Numbered from the stretch's first letter, positions 34,558 through 43,659 are shown. The stretch: 64,000 nucleotides of DNA from Paenirhodobacter populi (GCF_004022215.1 NZ_SAUZ01000005.1:1-64000); one strand, 5' to 3'. Program-made: numbers and translations. The notes: generated from the letters alone by a model not told the origin.

Positions 34558-36393
34558 TCACTCGGGAATGATCCGCACCCCGCCCTTCGCCGCGGAGGAC
34601 GCCAGCATCGCATAGGCCCGCAGCGCGGTGGACACCTGACGCGGGCGCGGCGCGGCGGGTTTCCACGGCAGCGGCCCCTTGGCCTTGCGCCGCGCGGCCA
34701 GCGTGGCTTCGTCCACGGCAAGGTTGATGGTGCGGTTCGGAATGTCGATCTCGATCCGGTCGCCGGTTTCCACCAGCCCGATCAGCCCGCCTTCCTCGGC
34801 CTCCGGCGACACATGCCCGATCGACAGCCCCGAGGTCCCGCCCGAGAACCGCCCGTCCGTCAGCAGCGCGCATTTCTTGCCCAGCCCCTTCGATTTCAGG
34901 TAGCTGGTGGGGTAGAGCATTTCCTGCATGCCGGGGCCGCCGCGCGGCCCTTCGAAGCGGATCACCACCACCTCGCCTTCCTGCACCTTGCCGGTGAGGA
35001 TGCCGGACACCGCATCGTCCTGCGATTCATAGACCTTGGCGAGGCCCGCGAATTTCAGGATCGAATCGTCCACCCCCGCCGTCTTCACGATGCAGCCGTT
35101 CAGCGCGATATTCCCGAACAGCACCGCCAGCCCGCCGTCCTTGGAAAACGCATGGTCGGCCGAGCGGATCACGCCCTTGGCGCGGTCGCGGTCGATCTCG
35201 CGGTAGCGGTTCTCGGTCGAGAACGCCTGCGTCGTGCGCACGCCCCCCGGCGCGGCGCGGTAGAAGCGGTCCACATCCGGGTCGTTCGCGGTCATCACGT
35301 CCCATTTGGCGATCGCCTCGCCAAGCGTGGCGGCATGGACCGTGGACACATCGGTATGGAGCAGCCCGGCGCGGCTCATCTCGCCCAGAATGCCCATGAT
35401 GCCGCCGGCGCGGTGGACGTCCTCCATATGCACATTGGCGATGGCGGGCGCGACCTTGCACAGCACCGGCACCTTGCGCGACAGCTTGTCGATGTCGTCC
35501 ATGGTGAAATCGACCTTGCCCTCATAGGCGATGGCGAGCAGGTGCAGCACCGTGTTGGTGGACCCGCCCATCGCGATATCAAGGCTCATGGCATTCTCGA
35601 ACGCCTCGAAGGTGGCGATGTCGCGCGGCAGCAGGCCCGCTTCCTCGCCCTCGTAATGGCGCTTGGTGATGTCGACGATCCTGCGCCCGGCTTCGAGGAA
35701 CAGCTCCCGCCGGTCGGCATGCGTGGCCAGCATCGAGCCATTGCCCGGCAGCGCCAGCCCCAGGGCTTCGGCCAGACAGTTCATCGAATTCGCCGTGAAC
35801 ATGCCGGAACAGGATCCGCAGGTCGGGCAGGCGTTCTTTTCGAACTCATCCACCTGCGCGTCGGTGTAATGGTCGTCGGCGGCCACCACCATCGCGTCGA
35901 CCAGATCGACCGCATGTTCCAGATCGTTCACCGTGACCTTGCCGGCCTCCATAGGGCCGCCGGAGACGAAGATCACCGGGATGTTCAGCCGCATCGCCGC
36001 CATCATCATGCCGGGGGTGATCTTGTCGCAGTTGGAAATGCACACCATCGCATCGGCGCAATGCGCATTGACCATGTATTCGACCGAATCCGCGATCACC
36101 TCGCGCGAGGGCAGGGAATACAGCATCCCGTCATGCCCCATCGCGATGCCGTCATCGACCGCGATGGTGTTGAACTCCTTCGCGACGCCGCCCGCCTTCT
36201 CGATCTCCCGCGCGACCATCTGGCCGAGATCCTTGAGATGGACATGCCCCGGCACGAACTGCGTGAAGGAATTGACGACGGCTATGATCGGCTTGCCGAA
36301 ATCGCCATCCTTCATGCCGGTCGCACGCCAAAGGCCGCGCGCGCCGGCCATGTTGCGGCCATGCGTGGATTTGCGGGAACGGTAATAGGGCAT
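34558..36393 (-). CDS. ilvD: Dihydroxy-acid dehydratase
   Basis: A 611-residue enzyme of the full standard length. Its Fe-S cluster cysteines are in [12 protein letters not shown] and [18 protein letters not shown], and the C-terminal part has [21 protein letters not shown]. It dehydrates 2,3-dihydroxy-isovalerate and 2,3-dihydroxy-3-methylvalerate in valine, isoleucine and pantothenate synthesis. No other ilv gene is near. No leader peptide of the branched-chain attenuator type was seen in the about 140 nt upstream. Confidence 0.98.
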   Translation of the reverse strand: MPYYRSRKSTHGRNMAGARGLWRATGMKDGDFGKPIIAVVNSFTQFVPGHVHLKDLGQMVAREIEKAGGVAKEFNTIAVDDGIAMGHDGMLYSLPSREVIADSVEYMVNAHCADAMVCISNCDKITPGMMMAAMRLNIPVIFVSGGPMEAGKVTVNDLEHAVDLVDAMVVAADDHYTDAQVDEFEKNACPTCGSCSGMFTANSMNCLAEALGLALPGNGSMLATHADRRELFLEAGRRIVDITKRHYEGEEAGLLPRDIATFEAFENAMSLDIAMGGSTNTVLHLLAIAYEGKVDFTMDDIDKLSRKVPVLCKVAPAIANVHMEDVHRAGGIMGILGEMSRAGLLHTDVSTVHAATLGEAIAKWDVMTANDPDVDRFYRAAPGGVRTTQAFSTENRYREIDRDRAKGVIRSADHAFSKDGGLAVLFGNIALNGCIVKTAGVDDSILKFAGLAKVYESQDDAVSGILTGKVQEGEVVVIRFEGPRGGPGMQEMLYPTSYLKSKGLGKKCALLTDGRFSGGTSGLSIGHVSPEAEEGGLIGLVETGDRIEIDIPNRTINLAVDEATLAARRKAKGPLPWKPAAPRPRQVSTALRAYAMLASSAAKGGVRIIPE

Positions 36394-36530
36394 CGTGGCT
36401 CCTCCGGGACTCCGCCCGAGTGGCGGTTTCCGGCCCTCTTACGCGGCAGGCCGGAAAATGCCAAGTTTCATTGGGTCAACAGCCTTGTCCTAAGGACCGC
36501 GCCGAAACCGCCCGCCCCCCTTCTTCCCAT

Positions 36531-36594
36531 TCATCTTTCCATAAATATCCCGGGGGTGAATTTGCGCGTCAGCGCAAAGAGGGGGCTGGCCCCC
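36531..36594 (-). repeat. Two-hairpin intergenic repeat, copy 5 in reverse orientation
   Basis: On the minus strand GGGGGCCAGCCCCC, second stem TTTGCGC-TGAC-GCGCAAA, then CACCCCCGGGATATTTATGGAA. It begins 25 nt after the stop of nikO in the direction of the nik operon, and precedes ilvD. Confidence 0.92.
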
Positions 36595-36619
36595 TGCCTC
36601 GCCCACCGTTCCGCGCGCC

Positions 36620-37324
36620 CTAACCTTTCGGATGCAGATGCGGATGGCTGTGCAGATGCGGATGGTCGTGGATTTCCGCCTCGACCAGCGCGCCGTCGCG
36701 CATCAGCATCGCGCGGGTGGCAAGCCCGGCGACGAAGCCCGCGTCATGCGACACAAGGATCATCGCCCCGTCGAACGCCTCCAGCGCAGCGCGCAGCCGC
36801 GCCATGTTTTCCGCGTCGATGCCGTTCGTCGGTTCATCGAGCAGCAGTACCTCGGGCCGCATCGCCAGCAGCCCGGCCAGACAGACGAGCCGCTTTTCCC
36901 CGCCCGAAAGCCGGTGCGTGACCCGTTCCGCCAGATGCGCGATGCCAAGCGCCTCCAGCGCCTCCAGCGCGCGGGCGCGCGCCCCGGCCGCCGTCGCGCC
37001 GGTGTTGAGCGGGCCGAAGGCCACATCCTCGGCCACGGTCGGGCAGAACAACTGATCGTCGCTGTCCTGAAACAGAAAGCCGATCCGCGGGCGGAAGGGG
37101 CGGAAGTCCCTTTCGCCACCGCAGGCGTTGCCGAACAGCGCGATCCGCCCCGCGACGGGTCGTTCCAGCCCGACGACGCACCGCAAAAGCGTGGTCTTCC
37201 CCGCCCCGTTCGGCCCGACGATCGCCAGCCGCTCGCGCGTCCCCAGCCGCAGCGACAGCCCGCGCAGCACCGCCGCACCGCCGCGCGTCACCGTCAGGTC
37301 CGACAGGGCGACGACCGGGATCAT
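36620..37324 (-). CDS. nikO: Nickel ECF transporter ATPase NikO
   Basis: A 234-residue ECF-type ATPase. Walker A is GPNGAGKTT, the Q-loop is GFLFQDSDDQLFCPTV, the signature is LSGGEKRL, Walker B is VLLLDEP and the switch histidine is in LVSHDAGFV. The end is a histidine-rich tail, HDHPHLHSHPHLHPKG, suited to binding Ni(II). The start at 37324 overlaps the nikQ stop (ATGA). With nikK, nikM, nikL and nikQ it forms the nikKMLQO order known for nickel uptake in alphaproteobacteria. Confidence 0.9.
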   Translation of the reverse strand: MIPVVALSDLTVTRGGAAVLRGLSLRLGTRERLAIVGPNGAGKTTLLRCVVGLERPVAGRIALFGNACGGERDFRPFRPRIGFLFQDSDDQLFCPTVAEDVAFGPLNTGATAAGARARALEALEALGIAHLAERVTHRLSGGEKRLVCLAGLLAMRPEVLLLDEPTNGIDAENMARLRAALEAFDGAMILVSHDAGFVAGLATRAMLMRDGALVEAEIHDHPHLHSHPHLHPKG

Positions 37325-38031
37325 CCGCGATCCGCCAGCACAAGCACGACGCCCAGCCCCGCCGTCAGCACCACCCCGCGCCAGTCCCGCAGGCCCGGCC
37401 GGGGCAGGGCGGCATGGGGAAAGCGGCCGGTGAACCCCCGGCAGCGCATCGCCTCGTCCACCCGGCGGGCGCGGTCCAGCGCGCGCAGGATCACCATCCC
37501 GATCAGGTTGCCGTAGCTGCGCCAGCTGTGCCGGTTCGTGCCGGGGCGAAAGCCGCGCGCCCGCATCGCCTCGCGCAGGCGGCGGATCTCGTCGCGGATC
37601 AGCGCCAGATAGCGCGGCGTCAGGGCAAAGATCCGCACCAGCGGCTCGGGCAGGCGCAGGGCATGCAGCGCGGCGCCCAGCCGGGCGGGCTCCACCGCGC
37701 CCAGAAACGCCAGCAGCACCAGCGCCGAGGCCAGCACCTTGCACGCCAGCAGCGCCGCCCGCGCCAGCCCCTCGCGGCTCATCTCCAGCGGGCCGAGGGT
37801 CAGCAGCGGCGTTCCCGGCAGGGTGAAGGGCAGCATGACGAACAGCAGCAGAACGAACCCCTCGACATGGCGCAACCGGCGCAGGGGAACGCGCCCAAGG
37901 CTCGCCACCGCCAGCACCGCCAGCGCGGCACCGGCCACCGGCAGGTGGCTCAGTTGCGACAGACACGCCACCAGCACGAAGGCCGCGATCAGCCGCAGCC
38001 GCAGATCCCCGGGCACCAGCCGCGCGATCAC
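37321..38031 (-). CDS. nikQ: Nickel ECF transporter transmembrane protein NikQ (CbiQ family)
   Basis: A 236-residue membrane protein of the EcfT/CbiQ family. The start is GTG at 38031, overlapping the nikL stop by 4 nt; no ATG fits. Several helices are followed by two cytoplasmic coupling motifs, REAMRARGF and DEAMRCRGF, which bind the ATPases. It couples NikO to the NikM-NikL-NikK substrate unit. Confidence 0.88.
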   Translation of the reverse strand: MIARLVPGDLRLRLIAAFVLVACLSQLSHLPVAGAALAVLAVASLGRVPLRRLRHVEGFVLLLFVMLPFTLPGTPLLTLGPLEMSREGLARAALLACKVLASALVLLAFLGAVEPARLGAALHALRLPEPLVRIFALTPRYLALIRDEIRRLREAMRARGFRPGTNRHSWRSYGNLIGMVILRALDRARRVDEAMRCRGFTGRFPHAALPRPGLRDWRGVVLTAGLGVVLVLADRG

Positions 38032-38582
38032 CGCCGCCCCCGCAGGTAAAGCCCCATCCCCGCCAGCCCGACGATCAGAAACAGGCCCGACAGGACATCG
38101 GTGATCCGCATCCGCGAATCCATCGCCTCGATCCGTTCGAGAAGGGGCGCGATCTGGCGTTGCACAGCACGCTCCACGGCTTCGGTGTCGGGTGCGGGCG
38201 CGGCGCTCCTCCCGCCGTCGGCCAGCGAGGCCGGGGCAGGCGCCACCGGCGCCACCGGGGGGGCGCCGAACCTCTCGGCTTTCACCACCGCCTCGGCCAT
38301 ATGGCCATCGTGGGTGTCGATCCGCACGGCGATGTCGTCGGTGACTGGATCGGGCGCAGTAAAGCGATAGCGTCCCTCGCCATCCGTCCGGCCCTGCGTG
38401 ATACGGGCACCACCCGCATCCTGCGCCCACCAGTCCGCTCCCTGCGCTCGCCCGCCGCCGACGAAGAAGGCGTAGCCCGTCACGTCCCCTCCCTCCACCG
38501 TCGCGAACAGCCGCAGCTTGTGCGCCTCGGCGGGCAGGGCGAGCGACAGGAACAGGATCAGCGGCAGGATCAGGCGGGTCAT
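38028..38582 (-). CDS. nikL: Nickel transporter auxiliary membrane protein NikL
   Basis: A 184-residue protein with an N-terminal signal (MTRLILPLILFLSLALPAEA), a periplasmic domain beginning HKLRLFATVEGG, an alanine/proline linker (about residues 107-130), a short coiled region (ERAVQRQIAPLLERIEAMD) and one C-terminal helix (DVLSGLFLIVGLAGMGLYL). This bitopic layout and the position between nikM and nikQ fit NikL, the accessory subunit that replaces NikN in nikKMLQO systems. The first mature residue is a histidine, possibly a metal ligand. Confidence 0.8.
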   Translation of the reverse strand: MTRLILPLILFLSLALPAEAHKLRLFATVEGGDVTGYAFFVGGGRAQGADWWAQDAGGARITQGRTDGEGRYRFTAPDPVTDDIAVRIDTHDGHMAEAVVKAERFGAPPVAPVAPAPASLADGGRSAAPAPDTEAVERAVQRQIAPLLERIEAMDSRMRITDVLSGLFLIVGLAGMGLYLRGRR

Positions 38583-39193
38583 CGCACCTCCGGCGCAAGC
38601 GCCTCGGGTTCCACCCGCGCAAGGAAGCCGATCACCGTCGCGGTGATCGCCGCTTCGGCCAGCGCCAGCGGCAGGTAAGTCGCCAGCATCACCCGCGCGA
38701 TGGGCATGTAATCCGAGGACGACAGCCACAGGCACAGCGCCACCATGCCGCCCGTCGCCAGCACCGATCCGCCGCCCGCCAGCGCGGCCAGCGCCGCCCG
38801 CTGCCCGGGCCGCACCGCGCGGCGGATCGGCGGACCCAGCACCATTCCCGCGATCACCCCCGGCAGCGCGATGTTCACCGTATTCACCCCCAGCGTCGTC
38901 AGCCCGCCGAACCCGAACAGCACCACCTGCAGCACCAGCCCGACCAGCACCGCGACAAAGGCACCGCTGCCCAGCATGATCCCCATCAGCCCGGACAGCA
39001 GCAGATGCACGCTCGACGGCCCCATCGGCACCGAAATCAGCGACCCGGCGAAGAAGGCCGCCGACAAGAGCGCCGTGCGCAGGATCGCCCGGTCGTCCAG
39101 CCGCCGCAGCGCCAGTCCGATCCCCGCCGCCGCGATCGCCGCCCCGCCGATCAGCACCGGCGCCGCCAGGATGCCGTCCGGGATATGCGCCAT
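38579..39193 (-). CDS. nikM: Nickel ECF transporter substrate-binding membrane protein NikM
   Basis: A 204-residue integral membrane protein of the CbiM/NikM family starting MAHIPDGILAAPVLIGG; the N-terminal Met-Ala-His motif contributes nickel ligands in NikM. Here an Ala sits between Met and His, giving His at position 3. Further segments are MGPSSVHLLLSGLMGIMLG (with a second conserved histidine) and FGGLTTLGVNTVNIALPG. It overlaps nikL by 4 nt and follows nikK without a gap. It binds and moves Ni(II), or Co(II) in relatives. Confidence 0.9.
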   Translation of the reverse strand: MAHIPDGILAAPVLIGGAAIAAAGIGLALRRLDDRAILRTALLSAAFFAGSLISVPMGPSSVHLLLSGLMGIMLGSGAFVAVLVGLVLQVVLFGFGGLTTLGVNTVNIALPGVIAGMVLGPPIRRAVRPGQRAALAALAGGGSVLATGGMVALCLWLSSSDYMPIARVMLATYLPLALAEAAITATVIGFLARVEPEALAPEVR

Positions 39194-39961
39194 CTACTCG
39201 GCCCTCATGTCGGTGGCCTTCACCCAGATCAGCCCGCCCTCCTCGACGGGCACCTCGCGCCCGTCGGGGGCGGTCATGGTCCGCTCCGCCTCGGTCAGCG
39301 CGGCAAAGCCCCACCATCCGGCGCGCGGCATCGCATAGCTGAAGGTGCCGTTCGCGTCGGCCTTGATGACCTGCGTGATGAAATCGTCGTTCGGCGGGAT
39401 GACGGAGCCGTCGTTGATGAACTCCACCTCGATCTCGGCAAAGGGCACGGGCGCGCCGTCCCTGCGCACGATGCCGGTGAACAGGTTCCCGGTCCACAGC
39501 CCGTTCGGCCGGCTCAGCGGCTCGATCTCCACCGGCAGGCCGACGAGCGCATCCCACCCCTCGCCCGAGGCGAAGCCATCCACCACCACCTTGGCGTAAT
39601 GCACGATCATCTTGCCCTCGGCCGGTTCCCAATAGGGCTGCGGGGCGACGAAGAAGATCGCGGCGCCGGGCTCGGTCAGGTCGGTGGTCGCGGTCCAGGC
39701 CTGCACCCCGTCGATCGGCGCGGGGGTCAGCGCGGGCAGCAGGTCACGCACCGCGCCCTGCGCCAGCATCCCGAACCGCGCGGGGCGCGCCATCTCCATC
39801 ACCGGGCCGCGCTCGACCGGATGGGTGAAGGTCAGGTCGATCGTCACCGGCCCGCCATCGGCCAGCACATCCGCCAGCGGGATGATCTGCTGGAAATGCG
39901 CCTGCGCGGGCAGGGCGGCAAGACAGGCGATCGCCAGTCCGGCGGGCGGCAGAAGGCGCAT
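39194..39961 (-). CDS. nikK: Periplasmic nickel-transport component NikK (DUF4198)
   Basis: A 255-residue exported protein. The signal peptide MRLLPPAGLAIACLAALPAQA ends just before HFQQIIPLADVL. The body reads as a DUF4198-type beta-rich periplasmic protein (VTIDLTFTHPVERGPVMEM, PEGKMIVHYAKVVVDGF, WGFAALTEAERTM). It is the first gene of nikKMLQO; GGAG precedes the ATG. The NikR operator lies 9 nt ahead of the start codon. In the genetic context it probably collects nickel for NikM. Confidence 0.85.
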   Translation of the reverse strand: MRLLPPAGLAIACLAALPAQAHFQQIIPLADVLADGGPVTIDLTFTHPVERGPVMEMARPARFGMLAQGAVRDLLPALTPAPIDGVQAWTATTDLTEPGAAIFFVAPQPYWEPAEGKMIVHYAKVVVDGFASGEGWDALVGLPVEIEPLSRPNGLWTGNLFTGIVRRDGAPVPFAEIEVEFINDGSVIPPNDDFITQVIKADANGTFSYAMPRAGWWGFAALTEAERTMTAPDGREVPVEEGGLIWVKATDMRAE

Positions 39962-39970
39962 GGGGACTCC

Positions 39971-39998
39971 GTATGAATAATTCTCGGATTATTCATAC
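39971..39998. promoter_or_regulatory. NikR operator between nikK and nikR
   Basis: GTATGAATAA-TTCTCGGA-TTATTCATAC is a perfect 10-bp inverted repeat with an 8-nt centre. It contains GTATGA-N16-TCATAC, exactly the half-site arrangement of the E. coli nik operator. It lies 9 nt before nikK (minus) and 65 nt before nikR (plus), so one dimeric or tetrameric NikR could control both genes. Its AT content is far above the surroundings. Confidence 0.9.
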
Positions 39999-40063
39999 AT
40001 CGGGGGCGCCCCCGCGCAACCCTTTCGCTTCTCAAGCCCGCGAGCGGCTGCTAGGCTCGCGCC

Positions 40064-40549
40064 ATGCAACGCACGACGATCACGCTCGATGACGATCTCG
40101 CCGCCGAACTGGAGGCCTATCTCGCGCGCAACGGCGGGCAGAGCCGGTCCGAGGCGATCCGCGACCTGATCCGCCGCGGTCTTGGCCAAAGCGCCCCGCC
40201 GCCCGGGGGCGCGGGCTGCTATGGCATCGTCAGCTATGTGGTCGATCAGTCGGTGCGCAATCTGGCGGCGCGGCTGCCGCAGGGGCGGCTCGACCGGCAC
40301 GACCAGACGGTGGCGGCGCTGTCGGTGCCGCTCGATCACAGCCATGCGGTCGAGATCTCGGTGATGCGCGGCGCGGCGCGGGACGTTTCGGCCTATGCCG
40401 AGGCGCTGTTTCTGGAACGCGGCGTGATGCACGGCGCGCTCGGCCTGATCCCGGTGGCCGAGGATACGGTCTGGCATGTCCACAACGACGGGTCGAGCCA
40501 TGCCCACAGCCATCCGCGGGTTCTGGCAGGCTTCAGGGGCACCGAATGA
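40064..40549 (+). CDS. nikR: NikR-family ribbon-helix-helix regulator lacking canonical nickel ligands
   Basis: A 161-residue NikR-type protein: N-terminal ribbon-helix-helix MQRTTITLDDDLAAELEAYL, with SRSEAIRDLIRRGL, then an ACT-like C-domain (GIVSYVVDQSVRNLAARL onward). It aligns without gaps with E. coli NikR over residues 57-97, but the four Ni ligands His76, His87, His89 and Cys95 correspond here to Leu76, Ser87, Pro89 and Ala95. His79, His92 and His94 remain, and the C-terminus is histidine-rich (HVHNDGSSHAHSHPR). The partner operon and the operator are those of NikR. Metal sensing must therefore use other residues, or another signal. Confidence 0.88.
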   Translation: MQRTTITLDDDLAAELEAYLARNGGQSRSEAIRDLIRRGLGQSAPPPGGAGCYGIVSYVVDQSVRNLAARLPQGRLDRHDQTVAALSVPLDHSHAVEISVMRGAARDVSAYAEALFLERGVMHGALGLIPVAEDTVWHVHNDGSSHAHSHPRVLAGFRGTE

Positions 40550-41291
40550 CACAGACGATCGAAACACAGACCATCGAAACAAGGACCATCGACCTGCCGG
40601 GCGTCGCGAACCTGCGCGATCTGGGCGACCTGCCGTCCCCGGGCGGCATGACCCGGCGCGGCAGGCTTTTGCGCTCGGACAGCCTGCACCGGCTCGATGC
40701 GGCGGGACAGGGGCGGCTGCGCGACCTCGGCCTGACCACGGTGATCGACCTGCGCGCGGCGAGCGGGCCGCCCGCGCCCCCAACCCCTTCGCCACGATGC
40801 CGGGGATCGCCTATCACAACATCTCGCTCTTCGAGGGGATCCTGCCGCGCGCGGAGGCCCCGGATGTCCTGCAGGACATGTATCTGCGGGCGCTGGAGGC
40901 GCGCGGCGCGGCCTTCGCGCAGGTCATGACCCTGATCGCCGAAGCACCCGAGGGCGCGGTCCTGTTCCATTGCGCGGCGGGCAAGGATCGGACGGGGATG
41001 ACGGCGGCGCTGGCCCTGACGATGGCGGGCGTGGCCGAAGAGGCGGTGGTCGCCGATTACGCGCTGACGGCGGACCGGCTGGCGCCGATCCGCGAAACCC
41101 TGATCGCCCATGCCGTGGCCGAGGGCTACAGCGCCGAAAGCTTCCGCCCGCTGCTCGCCTGCGCGCCCGAAACCATGGCGGCCACCCTCGCCGCCCTGCG
41201 CGCGCGCTTCGGCTCGGTCCCCGACTATCTCGCGGGCATCGGCCTCGGTCGGGCGGCGCTTGCCCGGCTCGAACGGCGCCTGACGGCCTGA
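40546..41291 (+). pseudogene. Tyrosine/serine phosphatase (DUF1339/Y_phosphatase3-like) gene with a -1 frameshift
   Basis: The first frame (from ATG 40546, overlapping nikR) gives LPGVANLRDLGDLPSPGGM and LTTVIDLRAAS, and the frame at the 3' part gives NPFATMPGIAYHNISLFEG, HCAAGKDRTGMTAALAL and ALRARFGSVPDYL. Together these make one family member with the catalytic HCXXGXXR loop. The two parts lie in different frames, with the break at about 40755-40785 in a GC-rich run (one base missing relative to an intact gene). A true mutation or an assembly error are both possible. If intact the protein would have about 247 residues. The sequence supports an inactive gene as given. Confidence 0.75.
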
Positions 41292-41370
41292 TCCCGCGAA
41301 TATCCCGCAAGACAGGCCATCCGGCCTTCCGGGAAAGGGCGCGCCCCGCCGATCACGCGACCCCTTCTCC

Positions 41371-41429
41371 TTCATTCTTCCCTAAATATCCCGGGGGTGA
41401 GCCCGGAACGGGCGAGGGGGCTGGCCCCC
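41371..41429 (-). repeat. Two-hairpin intergenic repeat, copy 6 in reverse orientation
   Basis: On the minus strand GGGGGCCAGCCCCC, second stem GCCCG-TTC-CGGGC, then CACCCCCGGGATATTTAGGGAAGAATGAA. It begins 16 nt after the P-type ATPase stop, in the direction of that gene. Confidence 0.92.
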
Positions 41430-41445
41430 TGCGACCTCACCGCCA

Positions 41446-43623
41446 CTACTCCCGCTCCGGATCTACGCGCAACAGCCGCAGCGCGTTCAGCGTGACCAGA
41501 ACCGTCGCCCCGGTATCCGCGAGGATCGCCAGCCACAGCCCCGTCACCCCAAGGATCGAGGTCAGCAGGAACACCCCCTTCAGTCCAAGCGCCAGCGCGA
41601 TGTTCTGCCGGATATTCGCCATCGTCCGGCGCGCGAGCAGGATCTGCGCCGCGACATCCGTCACACGGTCGCGCAGGATCGCGGCATCGGCGGTCTCCAG
41701 CGCCACGTCGGTGCCCGATCCCATCGCCACGCCCACATCCGCCTGCTTCAGCGCCGGGGCGTCGTTGATGCCGTCGCCGACCATCATCACCCCGCCGGTT
41801 GCAGACAATTCGCGGATCGCGGCCAGCTTGTCCTCGGGCAGCATTCCGGCGCGGTAATCCATGCCCAGCCCGCCCGCGATCGCCGCCGCCGTGCGGGGAT
41901 TGTCGCCGGTCAGGATCGTCGCCCCCAGACCCATCGCCTTCAGCTGCCGCATCGCCTCGGGCGCGTCGTCGCGGGGTTCGTCGCGCAGCGCGATCAGGCC
42001 AAGCGCCCGGTCCCCGCGCCAGACCACCACCGTGGTCTTGCCCTGATGTTCGAGCTGCGTGGCTGCCTCGAACCCGGCATCCGACAGCAGACCCGCCTCG
42101 CGCGCATGTCGCGGCGAGCAGACGCCGGCGGGGATGCCGTCGACCTCGGCCTCGACCCCCCGGCCGGGGATGGCGCGGGCCGCGCGCGCGGGCAGGGCAG
42201 GCGCACCCTGCGCCGCAGCATGAGCCGCAACCGCCACGGCCAGCGGATGGCTGGATCCCGCCTCGACCGCGGCGGCGGCGGCCAGCATCCCGGCTACCGT
42301 CGCACCGTCCAGCGCCACCACATCGGTCACCGCCGGGCGGCCGTGGGTCAGCGTGCCGGTCTTGTCGAAGGCGACATGGCGCACCTTTGCCGCCGCCTCG
42401 ATCACCGCGCCGCCCTTCATCAGCAACCCGCGCCGCGCCCCCGCCGACAGGGCCGAGGCGATCGACGCGGGGACCGAGATCACCAGCGCGCAGGGGCAGC
42501 CGATCAGCAGAAGCGCCAGCCCGCGATAGAGCCATGTCCCCCAGTCGGCGCCGAAGGCCAGCGGCGGCACCAGCACCACCAGCGCCGCGAGGCCGGTGAT
42601 CGCGGGCATGTACCAGCGGCTGAAACGGTCGATGAAACGCTCGGTGGGGGCGCGGGCTTCCTCAGCCTCCTCGACCAGCCGGACGATGCGGGAAATGGTG
42701 TTGTCGGCGGCGGCCCTGTCGACGGTGACACGCAGCGCGGCCTCGGTGTTCACCGAACCGGCAAAAACCTTTTCGCCCGGGCCCCGCGTGCGGGGGATGC
42801 TCTCGCCGGTGACCGGGCTTTCATCGACGCCCGAGATCCCGTCGAGCACCGTTCCGTCCGCCGGGATCCGCGCGCCCGGGCGCACCAGCACGACCTGCCC
42901 GGGCCGCAGGCTGTCGGCCGCGACTTCGTGCACACCGTCGCCGGTTTCCAGCAGCGCGCTGCGCGGCACGAGGCCCGCCAGCGCCCGGATGCCCGCGCGT
43001 GCCTTGCCCGCCGCGACGCCTTCCAGCACCTCGCCCACCGCGAAGAGGAAGACGACCAGCGCCGCCTCCGCCGCCGCGCCGATGAACAGCGCGCCGATGG
43101 CGGCGATCGTCATCAGGCTTTCGATGGTGAAGGGCTGGCCCATGCGCAGCGCGGCAAAGGCCCGCCGCGCGATGGGGGTGAGCCCGATCAGACAGGCGCC
43201 GGCAAAGGCCCATTCGCCCGCCGCCCCGCCGAAAACCCAGCGGACCGCCCAGGCGATCAGCAAGAGCCCCCCGGTGAGCAGCACCAGACGCCCCCCCGCC
43301 GTGCGATACCACGACAGGTCGCGGTCGGCCGGATCGCCGTGGGAATGGTGATCGTGGGCAACGTGGCCGGGCGGCGCATCCTTTGCCGCGATCCTGTAGC
43401 CAAGCGCCCGCACCGTCGCCTCGACCGCCCGACGCGGGGTCGCGGTTTCGTCGAGCGTCAGCCGCAGCCGTTCCGACATCAGCGCGAGATCCACCCCGGA
43501 CACGCCGGGCAGCCTGCCGACGGCGTTGCGGACCTTGGCCGCGCAGCCCGCGCAATCCATGCCCGTCACGGTCCATTCGCAGGTTTCCGGGGCGCTTTGC
43601 GGCTGTGCGGTGTCTTTCGCCAT
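41446..43623 (-). CDS. zntA: Heavy-metal P1B-type ATPase (Zn/Cd/Pb exporter, ZntA-like)
   Basis: A 725-residue P-type ATPase. The N-terminal metal domain has GMDCAGC (Cys24, Cys27). A short histidine stretch HVAHDHHSHG follows. Core motifs are CPC in a membrane helix (IGCPCALVIS), DKTGT with phosphorylated Asp, HP locus in SSHPLAV and GDGINDAPALK. It exports divalent or soft metals from the cytoplasm; CPC with a ZntR/CadR-type regulator next to it argues for Zn, Cd or Pb rather than Cu. It is divergent from a MerR gene with a MerR-type promoter between them. Confidence 0.92.
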   Translation of the reverse strand: MAKDTAQPQSAPETCEWTVTGMDCAGCAAKVRNAVGRLPGVSGVDLALMSERLRLTLDETATPRRAVEATVRALGYRIAAKDAPPGHVAHDHHSHGDPADRDLSWYRTAGGRLVLLTGGLLLIAWAVRWVFGGAAGEWAFAGACLIGLTPIARRAFAALRMGQPFTIESLMTIAAIGALFIGAAAEAALVVFLFAVGEVLEGVAAGKARAGIRALAGLVPRSALLETGDGVHEVAADSLRPGQVVLVRPGARIPADGTVLDGISGVDESPVTGESIPRTRGPGEKVFAGSVNTEAALRVTVDRAAADNTISRIVRLVEEAEEARAPTERFIDRFSRWYMPAITGLAALVVLVPPLAFGADWGTWLYRGLALLLIGCPCALVISVPASIASALSAGARRGLLMKGGAVIEAAAKVRHVAFDKTGTLTHGRPAVTDVVALDGATVAGMLAAAAAVEAGSSHPLAVAVAAHAAAQGAPALPARAARAIPGRGVEAEVDGIPAGVCSPRHAREAGLLSDAGFEAATQLEHQGKTTVVVWRGDRALGLIALRDEPRDDAPEAMRQLKAMGLGATILTGDNPRTAAAIAGGLGMDYRAGMLPEDKLAAIRELSATGGVMMVGDGINDAPALKQADVGVAMGSGTDVALETADAAILRDRVTDVAAQILLARRTMANIRQNIALALGLKGVFLLTSILGVTGLWLAILADTGATVLVTLNALRLLRVDPERE

Positions 43624-43659
43624 GATCCTCTCCGTCCGGGCTTGTCTCCGTCGAAGGGG

